Assembly (NCBI GenBank): GCA_023055355.1
Contig: JALJCS010000001.1
Span: 78,594,881-78,658,880 of the forward strand
Reading direction: 5' to 3'
Origin: Agelaius tricolor
Taxonomy: Eukaryota; Chordata; Aves; Passeriformes; Icteridae
Length of the DNA stretch: 64,000 nt
Below, one piece after another: positions 12,541 through 24,294 of the stretch. The notes beneath the pieces are model-generated. The model saw only the letters and a program-made list of their open reading frames with translations. It ran no database searches and was not told where the DNA came from. Each line of letters begins with the position of its first letter. Positions within the stretch are counted from its first letter, which is position 1. Made by a program: the position numbers and the translations under genes.

Positions 12541-15110
12541 GTTCTTCTATTTTTAACTAGATGATCAAGTAATTAGAGTTTTACTCAACATTATTTGTGT
12601 CACCAGTAAATCCCAGGGTAAAACTGTGCCAAATAAATTATCTTTTAAAAGTTAGACACTGTTGCAAAACATGCAAAAAATCACAATTAAAAGCAATTAA
12701 GTAGTAAAACTAAAAGTAAATATGAATTTGTTATCCCAAAAGCCATAACACATATGAGTAAAGAGATCATTTGACAAATCTCCTCACAGAATATTTTAGG
12801 TAGAAAACAGAGTATGTGAAAGTATGTTAAGAACTTATGCAATCACTGATCAGTTTTTTTCTTGGTATAGGTTAGAAAATATTTTAAAGCTTCATAATTA
12901 AATCATTTGTCAGTGTAGAAAAGGTAATGAATAAATTAGAGAAGCATGGATTTGAATATTCCTTGTTATTTTGCATGATAAAATTGTGAGAGATCTGAAA
13001 ATTCATCAACTGCAACTATTTATTCTCAGTCTGACTGTTTCAAAATAGAAAGTGAAACTTATCAAAAAGAACACTAAGTCTTACCTCAGAAAATTATTTC
13101 AGGCTTAAAAGGTGACACAATAAAGACTGACAGGAACCTCCAGGCATTACTTCATGAAATGCTTATATTTAACTAGGTTTTTATAAAAAGTTAAAAATAA
13201 GAACACTAGAATGGAAATTGCCCTTTAGACAAAAGGTGTAGTACAAGTATATCCCAGGGCAAAATCTGGACGATGCATGCATTATACAGAAACTCCCCAG
13301 CACCCTTGCAACCAGTGCCTATTTTAGTCCTCCTCTAGCAGGGGTTGAAATACTGATAACCTTTTACAATGGCCTTACATGAAGGCAAAAAAGGAATGTC
13401 TAAGGAAAGCACGAGGGACATTGAACATCAATTGGACCATCAGGAACACATTGGCCATTCATATGAATATAAACGACTATAAAATCTTTGCCCCTTTATG
13501 TAATACAACATATTTGAAAAATATGTTGAAAAAATGTTATACATTAGTACATTGCTTATATACTAACATCTCTTCAGACACTTATAAATGAACAGAGTAA
13601 ACTGCCTTAATTGTGCAGAATCTTCAGCATATTTTCCCAGCATATTTCTGGTTAAATGAGTAAACATGCACTCTTATACTAATTTCATGGAAAGGATAGC
13701 AGAGATGCCATTCTAAGAGATAATATCTCACCATTGAAGTATCAGTCTTCTAGGAAAAATAATATAAGCTTTAAAGTCTCTTGGTAAAACAGAAGAAATC
13801 TTTCTATAGGCTAAGTAAGCATTACAAAGAAAATAATGCCTCCATAAACTGGTTCTGTTAAAAAAATAGGTTTGATGTTTATACGGATTTGATTGGAAAA
13901 CTAAAACAATCATTTACTGCTGAGGGAGATTTATGTTTCACTGTTAGTAAACTGGTTGTTTGTCTCCAGCACAAGAAAGCAAGAAGATAAAATGTTCTTT
14001 TTTTTTCTTTCTTTCCTTTTTTTAAGCATATCTTTAAACACCCTAATGTTATTTGTGTGTTATAAATACCATGCATTTCCTCTCTTCCACTGCTGTAAGC
14101 ACTGTCTCCTGTTTAGTAATTGAACTGCTAAAAGTGGCAAAAGCCCTGAGCACCAGAGAGGTTTTTGCACTCTTCTGTCACTCACAGAAGAAAGACAGAC
14201 TTTAAACCTCCAAGAATTTATTATTGTTACTTTTTTATAGATTTTCTTGTATAACCAGATTCAGAGATAAAAACAATGGCTTTTGCCTTATTAAGAATAA
14301 ATATTTTTAATTCTATTTTCCCCCTGTCAAACTTGACTGGAAATCACTACTTTTGATGAGAAGTTGATGACAAATGCTACTATATCCTCATGGTGTTCTG
14401 GTAAAATTTGAGTCCTGCTTCAAAAGGAGAAATTTGCTACTTTAAAATTTACTACTATGACTTTTTAAAGTCATAATGTATGGCCATAAAGAAACATAAA
14501 AGCCTTTCAGTTAGTTTATCAGCTTCATTTAATAAAACTTGGGACATGATGACCAAATCACTTGGACAATGTTGACATCATAGATTTTGCGAGATCATGC
14601 ACAATCTAAGAACTTAATAAAGTTTCATTTGAGTTCCCTTAGTACTTAAATTTGGTTTTTTTCGAATACCCAGAGGCATTTCATCTTGTGTGGGCTGGCT
14701 GCTCAACAGATTCTTTGCATTAAGGACTTTTTTGGATTCACAAATCACAAGTTTTCAATGGGATTCTCATGGGTGACAACACTGCCTGTCAAAGCAAGAT
14801 TTACCTAAACCCCTGTGGCACGAGTGATTGAAAGAGCAGTTGTTGCACCATTAAACACAAGTTGGAACCAAGAGCTGGGAGCCTAAGGTGACTAAGGTTT
14901 ACTTCCAACTGTATCTGAGACTTTCTAATCTGCTCCTCACACCTTCCAAAAGCACCCTAAATCCTAGTTTATAAGACTTAAGGGAGAATTAGAGACAGGC
15001 TTCTCTGCACCACTTCTACGGAAGCTGTTTCCCTCTGGTTAGAATAAAAGAAAACTTAATAGATCAAGGAAATGGGAGAATGTGTTTCTCAAGTCTGTTG
15101 ATGAGATCAC
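12541..15110. other. Non-coding, nothing assigned
   Basis: AT-rich DNA with simple pyrimidine-rich runs (for example about 13998-14023). No exon, RNA gene or transposon recognised. Confidence 0.5.
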
Positions 15111-15494
15111 TGTTGTGGTTTAGGAATGGTGCTGCCCAGTTCAGTATCCCACCAAGACTCTCTCAAACCACATGCTGCTCTCACTCACTCTCTCTTTCCC
15201 TTCCCCTTCTTGCTATGGCAGGAATTGGGAGCACAAGAGGCAAAGATCATGGGTTGAGAGAAGAACAGAAATGGAATTAGAAACAGCAATGCAATTAGAA
15301 ACAGAGCATGCTACAAATGTCCTCCCCCCTCCCCCCCCCCCCCCCCAACACGTTTTCTTGACTGAAAGCAGCCTCTGATCCTTGGAAGATAGAGTCATAG
15401 TGACCATGAGGGGGTACTGAAAAACCATCAGGTTCCAGCCCAAACCTCTCAGGGTACTGCAAAAAATCAACCCTGTCCTGGTCAGAACCAGGAC
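15111..15494 (+). mobile_element. Old solo LTR relic (endogenous retrovirus)
   Basis: The left edge begins TGTTGTGGTTTA and the right edge ends in an AACCAGGACC segment, matching the ends of a common passerine LTR family that normally ends ...CCAGGACA. Between them is a pyrimidine-rich block with CACTCACTCTCTC, a GGGTTGAGAG segment and a C homopolymer (15332-15346). The centre seems deleted compared with the usual length, and no target duplication is visible. The family assignment is from recalled similarity; strand is the match orientation, not a proven transcription direction. Confidence 0.55.
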
Positions 15495-15667
15495 CTTAAT
15501 AGAAACAGAGAGAACTGAAGTTGGTCTCTTCTTCTCAGGCTATTTTCACTTAGCTATAAGAAATTAGGTAGTTTATTGGAATAAGTATTGAAAGAATAAA
15601 GGAAAGCAAGAATCATTGAATCCAGACCTCTTGTACTACAGGAAGTGCAACATAATTACCAATGATG

Positions 15668-16137
15668 GAATCATAGAATGGCCTGGGAAGAGGGACACCT
15701 TTCACTAGACTAGGTGATCTTGAACAGTTCCAGGGATAGGTCATCCTCAGCTTCTCTGGTCAGCCTGTTCCACTGCATCATCACACTCAATAAAGACGTT
15801 TTCTCTAATATCTGATCTAATCCTACTCTCTTTCAGTTTGAAGCGTGTCTTGTTTGTCCTGCCACTACATGCTCTTGTAAATCGTCTCTCTCCATCTTCC
15901 TTGTAGGCTGTCTTCAGGTACTGGAAGGCTGCAATTAAGTCACCCCAAAGCCTTGTCTTCCCCAGGATGAGCAAATACAACTCTCTAAGTCTTTTCTTCA
16001 TAGGAGAGGGGGTCCTTCCCTTTGATCATCTTAGTAGCCTCCTCTGGACTTGCTTCAGCAAGTCCATGTCCTTCCTGAGCTGGGGACCCCAGAGCTGGAC
16101 TCAGTACTCCAGGTGGGGTCTCACTGTCAGTCAAAGT
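15668..16137 (-). mobile_element. CR1 LINE fragment, 3' end of ORF2
   Basis: Minus-strand CR1 copy. The 3' edge shows the AATCATAGAATGG hallmark near 15670; an open stretch at 15747-16001 reads as the ORF2 C-terminal region (for example WGDLIAAFQYLK). About 40 bases of the 3' region are deleted relative to the copy at 12405. Dead and 5'-truncated. Confidence 0.9.
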
Positions 16138-18392
16138 CTTAACCAGGTTTGGACAGTACAGTCATTAAACTTTTAGGTTTCCCCTTGAAAGTCACTTCAA
16201 AAGAAAAAAAGCAGCACCAGCTGGGCTGTGTTTTGGTAGGAACAGAACAGAAAAGTTTGAATCAAAGTCACTTATTTCTTCTGATGTGGATAAATCATCT
16301 GATACCACCAAGCAGATCAGAAAAACTTCCATACTCACACTGCTAGCAGGAATCTATTCAGACTGCAAAAAAGATTATAAATTTATGTGGTATATTCCTC
16401 TTCAATAAGATTTTGGACATTTCAGTCCCTGTGAATTATGAAGTTTAGGCAAAAACACAGTTATACTAGAGCAAAGTCCTCTCAGTAAGATATACATTGG
16501 TAAAAATAATTGCTGCCCATGTGGTACTAAACCACAATACATTAACTCTTGTACTGGCATTTCAAGCAGTGTTTATGTATCCAAAAATTTAGAAATAAAA
16601 TATACTATCCTCAAGTAGGTAAACATGAAAGAAAATCCCTTATATACAATAGTATTTAAACATACGGATTTCTTGAGATGCCTCATGTCTTTTCATGTAA
16701 TATTCCACTCAGTTTCCAATTATTTATTCATCAATGAATACATCCTATATGTGTTGTTCTGCCTAGTGAATTGGTGGGAACCAAACTATTAATTTTCTAT
16801 TTATTTAAAACTGAAAGAAACCTACCATCTGGTTTGTCCTGTGAAATGATTTAGGCATTTTATGTGGGAGGTGTGGATATAAGACAGGTAGTTAACATTT
16901 AGGCAATGCACAGGATATGGATTGAAGTACTTATTTGCTAATCTGATTGAGAAAAAATGGTATTTATCAGTCTAATAGGAATAGAAGCACACTTTTGGAC
17001 AAGGAAGATAGCAGCATTCATGTGGTAAAGGATATGATTTTGTGTGCTTGCAAACTTTGCTTTCTGGGCTTCATTCATTTGGCAGCTGATAGGGCTGTGC
17101 ACAACATGCACAGTTCTATAATTCTTTAGAAACCCCATATGAAGTTTCATTCCAATTCCAAATGGGGCATTGATCATTTCAGCAGGAGGCAGATATGAGG
17201 AATACAGGTGTCTTAGCTAGCAATCTGCCCACTTGGAATGCTAAACTATGACACCATTCTTAGTGAACCTTAATAGCAGAAGCCATTAATTCCACAAAAG
17301 TAGGTTTTCCTTTGGGACGTGAGAACCTCTAACTAAAAAGAGAACTTTGTCACATAGCATATAGAGTGACTGTTTTATAGACCCCCTACAATTAAGAGGA
17401 AAAGGTAGATAATAATAATTAAGTCTCATACTGAAAGTAAACTTTTCACAGAGCTAAGTAATGACAGAGCATCAGCTGCATTTCGTTACACCCAAGAGTG
17501 ATTCAAAAATCAAAAATGGAGATTAATTAGACCAAAGTTTTATGTAAAAGTAATGAAAATAAATAAGGAGCTAACTAAGAATACCTAACCAGAGGATAAA
17601 TTTAACTACTTTTTACACATTCTTTTACTGTACATTTATCACATGAACAAGATGTGGCAGCTAACATATGAGTTTCAAACTTTTATTTTGAAATATGAAT
17701 AATAAATTCTCTTATCCTTGGTTCCTTGTCTGTTTTCCACCACATGATTTTTCTGCTCAGATTTGTTTGAAGAACAAGAAATGTGTGGCAGAAAATTTCC
17801 TGTAAGGTTTGCCCTTGGACAGAAGGAGCCTTTGAACAAAAAATATCTGTGAACGGAATCAACAGAAAATTCTCTTGTGCACTTGAAACTGAATTTTGTA
17901 TATTTGATACAAAAATAACAGGGAATGCTAATGTTCTAGACCAAAGTCTAATCACCATAAATTTCACATAAAAATCTGCAAATAAGACTTCCAGTTCTTA
18001 TGTTTTAAGAAAGAATGTGTTCACTAAGGATCTGAACTGGTAACACAAGGGCTGGATAAGCAAATTTGCTTTCTTTAAACAACTTCAGATTGATCCTGGC
18101 ATAAATTTCGGGGGGGGTACGGATTGCTATGTACTCTGCCACTTAATATTTGCTCCACTTTTATGTTAAAGCAAAAGCATTTATAAAATGGTTATTTTCT
18201 TTAGTGCTCAAAGAAGTTAATTCATTTGTATCCATTAAATTTGATATTGTAGTATATGGTAGAGATGATTCATGCTATTAATGTATAAAATATTGTAAGA
18301 TCCAAACTATGTCTTTTGACCACCCTGGTCAGGAGCAGTGTCTTATTCATATACATCTAGTTCCCAGACTTCATAGAGATAACATCGGGGTT
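16138..18392. other. Non-coding, nothing assigned
   Basis: AT-rich spacer; includes a G homopolymer near 18110-18117. Overlapping short frames on both strands at 17683-17971 are chance. No element recognised. Confidence 0.5.
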
Positions 18393-18899
18393 TGTTAATG
18401 TAAGAATAGAGGCTTCCAGGGCAATGATCGCCGGCTTCCCCAGTCCCCGGGCCCACTCAGGAGTGATTATTGCCTCGAAGATGATTATTACATCTACCAC
18501 GATGATCGATGATCGATGGCGCCACCCTGATGCATGCGAATGCTGACTTCCCTGAAGTCTTCTGACAACATTGAAATACCTGGACTGAGTCTTTGTCTAC
18601 CTCTGCACATGTATGGCCCCAGTTCTGCATGTGAAGAGACACAAAGAACATTCGGTCATCTCTGCCTCGGGCCGAATAAACTGTATAAAAACTCACTGTG
18701 GAGGCAGCATTAGGGAACAGGGAGAGGCTCTGACATTCGGAGGTCAGATCCATGTGTTCACCCAGCACCGATCCCGGGCTCAACGCTGACCCTTGGCTGT
18801 GGTGGTTTTTGATGACCGAACTTCGGTCTCATGGACAAATTAATAAATCTTTGCTAAATTTTCCTCTAAGTTTGGCTCTCAATTTGATCATTTATAACA
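18393..18899 (+). mobile_element. Probable solo LTR (507 bp)
   Basis: A GC- and CpG-richer island in AT-rich DNA with inverted ends, TGTTA at 18393 and TAACA at 18899. On the plus strand it has a strong TATA box, TATAAAA at 18684-18690, followed by an AATAAA polyadenylation signal at 18842-18847, the order expected for U3-R-U5. Nearby internal retroviral sequence is absent, so this would be a solo LTR left after recombination. No target duplication could be confirmed, so the exact ends remain uncertain. Confidence 0.7.
18684..18690 (+). promoter_or_regulatory. TATA box of the solo LTR
   Basis: TATAAAA inside the 18393-18899 LTR, 152 bp upstream of AATAAA. It would place transcription start near 18715 if the LTR promoter still works. 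Confidence 0.55.
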
Positions 18900-20919
18900 A
18901 TCTGGATAGAAATAGAATTATATTATATAATATTTCATTGCAGTCCTTTTCACTTTAGAATTTAATGTTTGAAGACTTGAATGGAAAAATTAAGTACCGT
19001 GTCCTTTTTACCATATTTTTACCATTTTGACACAAATACTGAAAAGTTTCTCACAAAATTCTAATTAGAAACACCCCAAGCACTAAGCCTGAATGATTTT
19101 GAAGAAACATAAAAGGTTTTCCCTTTAATTGGTATTCCTTCAGAAACATGCTCTGACTTTGAGTATATCTGCAGATATCCATAAATACATATTTACAAAA
19201 AAAATTGATACTACAGTTAAACCCAAACACAAAGTTATCCATTTGGCTGATAATTTGCCTCAAATGCATTCATAATCAGGACTGCATTAATGACTGCTGG
19301 TATAATGGACAAAAATGGACCTGTGTAAGCCAAATTGACTGCCATCATCACTCTGTGAAAGTAATTATTCTTTTTTTTTTTCTAATTATACTCTAGTGAA
19401 ATAAGAATTAAGCATTATTGTCACTGAGATATTGCATGGAAATGTTAATGAAGTGGATCCTTGAAGTATTTTAAATTTTTATTTAAGCACATTAAAAGAA
19501 AGAACAACCACTTATTCTGAAAAGTTAAATAATTTAAATGTCAATATGATAGCTATCTTCACTGAACATCAGACATTAACACATCCTCAACATGAGAAGC
19601 AGCAGCTCACAAATCTCTTTGCAACTGAAATCACAGATATTCCTCCATTTTATGATCTCAAGGCTCTCATTTGCAAGAACAAGAGGTGGCAACTAAGAAA
19701 AGATGTCAGCATGTTCATCTTTATTTTAATCTTGGGTGCTGGGTGTTTTTGTCAGATACAAAGTACAAGGTACTTGATTAGGCACATCACCTCTTGGGAA
19801 ATCCACAGCAATTCATACAATTGTTTCTGCCTTAACCAGCACAAGATCCCTTTGTTCTATTATTCAAATCACAAATAAAGACAGTGTCGGTGACATTCTA
19901 TAGTAAATCTCAAAACAGTAAAAATGGGCCTTTCTGAACTGAGACAGAAAACTATTTTAAAATCTCACTGATGTGTAAATTATTCCTGTTACAGAGAAGT
20001 TAATCTTGGTCTAAATGCTTCACTGCTGGTAATAGTTGGGAGTACCAAAAAGTCTTGGTATTTTCAAAATGTTTACTTAATAAATATAGTTTTTTCATAA
20101 AATTAAATCAGAGTAGTTAGTGGCTTGGTTTTATTTTTTCTAGCATATTTTAAAATAAAAATTAACATAGTGTTGGTCTGTCATGAATCTTTTGTCCTGG
20201 CTAAGCTCCTCTGCTGAACTAACAGACAATGGCTATAAAGTTTGATACTTCAAACTTTTCATGAAGTGATATGTGGCTAATATATCACAGCTATAATTTA
20301 ATTTATAAATAGCTTATATATATATTCTCTTATTGCACTGTGAGGTGGTTATGTCTTTGCTGCTATTTACTTTCTAAATTAAAGTCAGAGTATTTCACAT
20401 CAGACCTCTCTCACAAGAAATGGAGTGTGCTCTGCTCCAAGGATCAGCATGTATGTTGAAAGAAATATTAGTGTAGAGAAAAGATAATGTTTTCCTAAAG
20501 TTCTCTTTGCTTTCCACTATCCAGTATTCACTTAATGAGGTTAGGCAATGCTACTTGTTGGGGTAAAAACAATCAATGTAATAATAGTGATGATGATAAT
20601 GACATTTATAATAGTTCCTCCAAATGCAGCTGTCTGTATGAAGTTTTATTTTACATTCTTCTGAAGATTTTGGGATTGGAAACTTGTGGCAATGAACATT
20701 AGACATGAGAGTAAATTTAACTTTGTAAACATTTTTTCTTTTTAATTGTGTTATAAATATATTCACTTTCAGTGCACATCATAGCTAAGGGTTACAACTA
20801 TTAAAATAGTTTGATCTCATTTTTATTTTTATGGTTTTCTTTTTTCTTTCATTGTATGTCTTCAAGTGCAACAGAGCCTGGAAAAATCATCTTACAAACC
20901 TTAAGCAGTTTTACTGGTT
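18900..20919. other. Non-coding, nothing assigned
   Basis: AT-rich DNA with a short TA-repeat near 20317-20326. A 110-codon plus-strand frame at 19546-19878 has no recognisable domain and is treated as chance. Confidence 0.5.
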
Positions 20920-20924
20920 GCTTG
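20920..20924. repeat. Target duplication (left) of the outer LTR element
   Basis: GCTTG immediately before the TG that starts the outer element; the identical 5 bp follow its CA end at 31074-31078. Five-base duplications are typical of ERVL-type and some other retroviral integrases. Confidence 0.85.
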
Positions 20925-21140
20925 TGTGGTGGTTTGACAGGAAATATATTTTCTGGGATGCTGTGGTCAGGCCAATGGGTGCTCAGATTTTAATATTGGC
21001 ACCTAATGTGGCCATTGGGACATTGGATCTGCCTCTGAGAACACGGGGTTAAAGCAGGGCTCTCCCCTGGGAGGCTCTCTTGGATTCTGGTCAGTGAAAG
21101 GTTCAGAGCTCCCCTGCCCGGCTGCGGGCTGGGCGGGGCA

Positions 21141-21370
21141 GGGGCAGCCATGGGGCCGGGTGAGGTAGGCCCAGGGGCAGCCATGGGGCCGGGTGAGGTA
21201 GGCCCAGGGGCAGCCATGGGGCCGGGTGAGGTAGGCCCAGGGGCAGCCATGGGGCCGGGTGAGGTAGGCCCAGGGGCAGCCATGGGGCCGGGTGAGGTAG
21301 GCCCAGGGGCAGCCATGGGGCCGGGTGAGGTAGGCCCAGGGGCAGCCATGGGGCCGGGTGAGGTAGGCCG
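21141..21370. repeat. 33-bp GC-rich minisatellite, about 7 units
   Basis: Head-to-tail 33-bp units, each containing GGGGCAGCCATGG and GGTGAGGTAGGCC; the CCATGG site recurs at exactly 33-bp intervals with ATG at 21150, 21183, 21216, 21249, 21282, 21315 and 21348. Units appear identical, so expansion or homogenisation is recent. Because 33 is a multiple of three, long open frames appear on both strands here; they are artefacts. G-runs on one strand make it quadruplex-prone. Confidence 0.95.
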
Positions 21371-22260
21371 GGGCCTGGACAGAAGGGAGGGAAAGGCCCC
21401 TGCAGGATGGAAGGGTGGAGGAGCATGGAGAGGCATCGGGCAGCCACCCCACCCCAGGAGGGACAGACAGAGAGCCTGTGCCTGTGCTTGTGCCACCTTG
21501 AAATTTAATAGTGGCTGGCCGAGCATGAGAAGGAGGGTTGCAGCGAGAAGGTGCCTGGCAGGGCAGCCGTGGGAGTTCTGGACAGACAGAGTCTCAGATT
21601 TTTAACCCTTTTCTTGGATGATGGAAACCTTCTACATGCTAATCCTCCTGGAGCTGAATGAGAAGAGAGATAAGAGATAAGAGGAAATGGGCCATGAGAG
21701 AAATAGAGAAGAACTCAGGTGGAAGAGATGATGGAGTAGCTTATGCTGGACTCTTTTTGTGTAGCCATGGACAGAGCCATGTTTCCTTGTGCTACAGAGA
21801 CTGCATTCTAGGGGGAGGCAATGCCTCAGGACCAAGAGGGTTCAGTGTGGGCACCCCTCGGCCCCAGGGGGTGAAAAATATGGGGGGGACAGATGTCCCA
21901 AAGTTGAGACTGTGCCTTTTTAGAGTGGGACGAAGCATCCTTAAAAGTCGACCCTAGAAGCAGCTCTGGTCCGTGTTCAGTGGTGAGAGCGCTGGACATG
22001 AAAGGAAGAGGTCACCATTGGCACAAGAAGGACTCTGTCTCCTCTTGATGAACTGAGGATTGAGTATTCTGAAGAAGGGTGGTGCCGGACCGAGAGTCGA
22101 TGAGTTGGGGGATGTATTGTATTGGGAATTTGGTGGGGAGGAGGAGGAGATGTATTTGTGAAGTTTTCATTTTCCTTGTGTGTTTCTTTTTTTTCCCTTT
22201 CCCTTGTAGTTTAGTTAATTTTTTAATTTTTTTTTTATTTCTAAGTGGGAGCCTGCTTTG

Positions 22261-22266
22261 CTTATT
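22261..22266. repeat. Provirus target duplication (left), CTTATT
   Basis: Six bases directly abutting the LTR at 22267, repeated perfectly at 30986-30991. A 6-bp duplication is what alpha- and betaretroviral integrases make. It lies in the outer LTR element and proves the provirus inserted after that element. Confidence 0.95.
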
Positions 22267-22933
22267 TGTCCCAGTCTCTCTGCAAGCCTCTCGAGTCCCT
22301 GGGCCTTACCCGGGTCGGCAGAGAGTGGGGGGGGTGACCCCACCACGGCCGACTGCGGGGAGACACTCTCTGTGCCCCGAGGGTGCTGAGGGCACTCAGG
22401 CTGGTTGCCTTCGTTGCAGCAGAGACGACCGAGACGTCGGTGGAAGAGGAAAGGGGCCGACTCCCAGCAGGGGATATTCCAAGGTTTTATTAAGGAGTCC
22501 CGAGGGAGCTCCTATACCTCAGGGGGTTCCTCCTGCCGAGAGCACTGGGGGACGTTTGGAGCTTACATTTAAAGGGGGGAGGAAACTAACATAGATAAAA
22601 TCCTACTGACCAATAGGTATCTCTGGGGGATGGGTGCTGGGGGGACAGACATACAAAACAGCGTATGGGGCAGGACTTGGGGGGTTGACCCTTGGCCCCT
22701 GGCTAATCACTCGACAACTTGGACCGAAACTTCTAGGTAGGGGGCTGGGATGTCGAGGTGACTGGCAGAGAGCCAGGGTGGGGGTTTTGGAGATCTTATC
22801 CCGGGAAAGGGATAACACGAGTAGAGGGAAGAGGAGGGGGGGGTACAGTCTGGGATAAACCATTTGGGAAAAACATGGGAATACAAAACCAACTACTTCA
22901 AGGTATTACAAAATATAAGAACGCACTACAACA
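22267..22933 (-). repeat. 3' LTR of the provirus (667 bp)
   Basis: On the minus strand the LTR begins TGTTGTAG at 22933 and ends GGGACA at 22267. It matches the 5' LTR without a visible difference. In transcription order: an AT-rich start, a C-rich U3, a TTTAAA TATA-like box (22573-22568), AATAAA (22491-22486), then a CpG-rich U5. It is preceded by the polypurine tract at 22945-22934. This copy supplies the 3' end of the viral transcript. Confidence 0.97.
22486..22491 (-). terminator. Polyadenylation signal in 3' LTR
   Basis: AATAAA on the minus strand, about 80 bases after the TATA-like box, with G/T-rich sequence following, as expected for cleavage at the R/U5 border. The same signal sits at 30538-30543 in the 5' LTR. 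Confidence 0.75.
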
Positions 22934-22945
22934 TCTCCCTCTTTT
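22934..22945 (-). promoter_or_regulatory. Polypurine tract
   Basis: AAAAGAGGGAGA on the minus strand, directly abutting the TG of the 3' LTR. This is the RNase H-resistant primer for plus-strand DNA synthesis in retroviruses. Its exact abutment confirms the LTR boundary. Confidence 0.9.
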
Positions 22946-23001
22946 CGTTTAAATAAAAAAGGAAGAGGCACCTAAACATTAAATTTCAGCTCGGAGTGCT
23001 A
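22946..23001 (-). other. Short 3' untranslated spacer after env
   Basis: About 56 bases between the env stop codon and the polypurine tract. There is no accessory gene between env and the 3' LTR, unlike betaretroviruses with a superantigen or other 3' gene. Confidence 0.8.
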
Positions 23002-24294
23002 TCAATCATCAGCAAACCAAGGCTGTTTTGTAAATTCTACAGAGGTTTCTGTCTCTTCCTCAGAAGAGGTAGGAACAGTCACCTGATTGACCTCTAAAGG
23101 GGAAATAGCTTTTGAGATCAGTTTGGTCACAATGCTCTTGATGATCCCAAAACTGATCAAAATAACAAGAAGAACAAGCAAAACTAAAAATACAGATTTC
23201 AAAATGGATTTGACCCAGCCCGAGAGTCCCCATCCCTGAAAGAGTCCATCCATCCAGTCCGCTGTTTCTTGCTTGATGTCTTGGACCATTTGTTGCATCT
23301 TCCCGATGATTTTGTGGACATTTTCAGCTTTGGATGACAGATTCAGGCAACAGAGACCTTCAAACTCCTCACAACGATGATTATGTAGCAAGAGGAGAAA
23401 ATCAATTGCAGCCCGATTTTGTAGGGTGGCTTGCCTTGTTGTTTCATCGTCTGCCAGGAGGTCTGAAAGTGCAGCTGATGTAATATTGGCCTGTTTAGCA
23501 ACCCAACACTCTAGATGTGATAACTCACCTAGAGCTTTAGCTGCAGACACCCATGGCAAAAACACGGTGATCGCAACTCCTTTCGGTTTGGACCAATGTA
23601 CAATTTCAGAATCGCAATTTGGGTCCAGATTCCTTAAATCTCTCTTTTTGCGGGCCGAATTGCGGGTGTTGGTTTTGGTTCGCCAATCCATAATTTGGGT
23701 TTTGTTGGGTGTAAACAGGCTCAGCTTTCCAATGGTGCATGGACCTCCGATTAGACGAGAGGGGATGCCTGCCCATGCCCTGTCCCCGCAAATGAGGAAA
23801 AACCCCTTAGGAAGGGCACGGGGCTTATTATCAGGGGTGGAAGGTATTCCTACTTGGGAAATTTTCTTACACCAAATTTTTGCTGTATAATTCACTTTAA
23901 ACTGTTTGACTTCATGGTACAAGTCTACTTGATCTTTTGGTGTAAACGTAAACTGAACACAATAGAATGCCTTGGCAGAACCAAGGAGTTCAAATTCTTG
24001 GGGTTCTTTTTCTGCTACTGCTTGTCTATCAATTAATTTTGACCAAGGGGATAACGGATTATATACTGGGGGAAGGGGAGCAGCTAATGTTGGCGGAAAT
24101 TCATCATATTTAGATGGGATCCCCACAAGGCAAGTGGACATCGGGTCAGACACAGAAGAGGCTGACAGGCAAATGTGGTCTTGGTTGAGGACTCTGGCGA
24201 GGGTGGTCCACACATTTGCTTGGGGTTGTGGAACGATCCACATCTGACCTGGATGGACGGCTGTCAACAGAAGCAACGGAAGGATGGGGCTCAT
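23002..24294 (-). CDS. env: envelope glycoprotein precursor, intact
   Basis: Open frame of 430 codons from ATG (24294) to TGA (23002-23004), on the minus strand. Env would bind a receptor and fuse membranes. Visible parts: a short hydrophobic signal at residues 4-13; a small SU with sequons at N135 and N197; a furin site RKKR at 215-218; TM with an internal hydrophobic fusion segment (about 239-258) bracketed by C227 and C263; an LQNRAAIDFLLL immunosuppressive-type block at 291-302; the CX6CC disulphide motif at 308-316; sequons at N270 and N318; a membrane span at about 365-385; and a roughly 40-residue tail. CX6CC plus a Cys-bracketed internal fusion segment is the alpharetroviral TM type. 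At about 218 residues before cleavage, SU is short for that group. It lies in the same frame register as pol, 96 bp after its stop, and is likely expressed from a spliced RNA. Confidence 0.93.
   Translation of the reverse strand: MSPILPLLLLTAVHPGQMWIVPQPQANVWTTLARVLNQDHICLSASSVSDPMSTCLVGIPSKYDEFPPTLAAPLPPVYNPLSPWSKLIDRQAVAEKEPQEFELLGSAKAFYCVQFTFTPKDQVDLYHEVKQFKVNYTAKIWCKKISQVGIPSTPDNKPRALPKGFFLICGDRAWAGIPSRLIGGPCTIGKLSLFTPNKTQIMDWRTKTNTRNSARKKRDLRNLDPNCDSEIVHWSKPKGVAITVFLPWVSAAKALGELSHLECWVAKQANITSAALSDLLADDETTRQATLQNRAAIDFLLLLHNHRCEEFEGLCCLNLSSKAENVHKIIGKMQQMVQDIKQETADWMDGLFQGWGLSGWVKSILKSVFLVLLVLLVILISFGIIKSIVTKLISKAISPLEVNQVTVPTSSEEETETSVEFTKQPWFADD

Larger units (their letters stand above)
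20925..22266. mobile_element. Outer LTR element, left part (interrupted by provirus)
   Basis: The element starts TGTGGTGGTTTGAC and resumes at 30992 after the provirus, ending GTCAAACCAGGGCA at 31073; GGTTTGAC/GTCAAACC form inverted termini. Together the parts make about 1,424 bp with a perfect 5-bp target duplication. No coding frame survives scrutiny, so it is best read as a solo LTR, probably ERVL-type. Transcription direction is uncertain: the minus strand offers AATAAA-like runs near 22230-22245. It carries a GC-rich minisatellite near its left end. The family call is inference. Confidence 0.75.

Noticed and set aside
18388..18904. A target duplication around the 18393-18899 LTR
   Set aside because: Flanking bases GGGTT and ATCTG do not match; the ends may be slightly off or the duplication has decayed.
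19546..19878. 110-codon plus-strand frame
   Set aside because: No motif and AT-driven composition; no neighbouring exon signals.
20990..21605. Long overlapping frames of up to 178 codons on both strands
   Set aside because: They are produced by the 33-bp minisatellite, whose unit is a multiple of three; all read the same repeated peptides and end soon after the array.
22603..22863. Frames inside the LTRs (also at 30655-30915)
   Set aside because: Both copies are open only because the LTRs are identical; they lie in U3 and overlap frames on the other strand.
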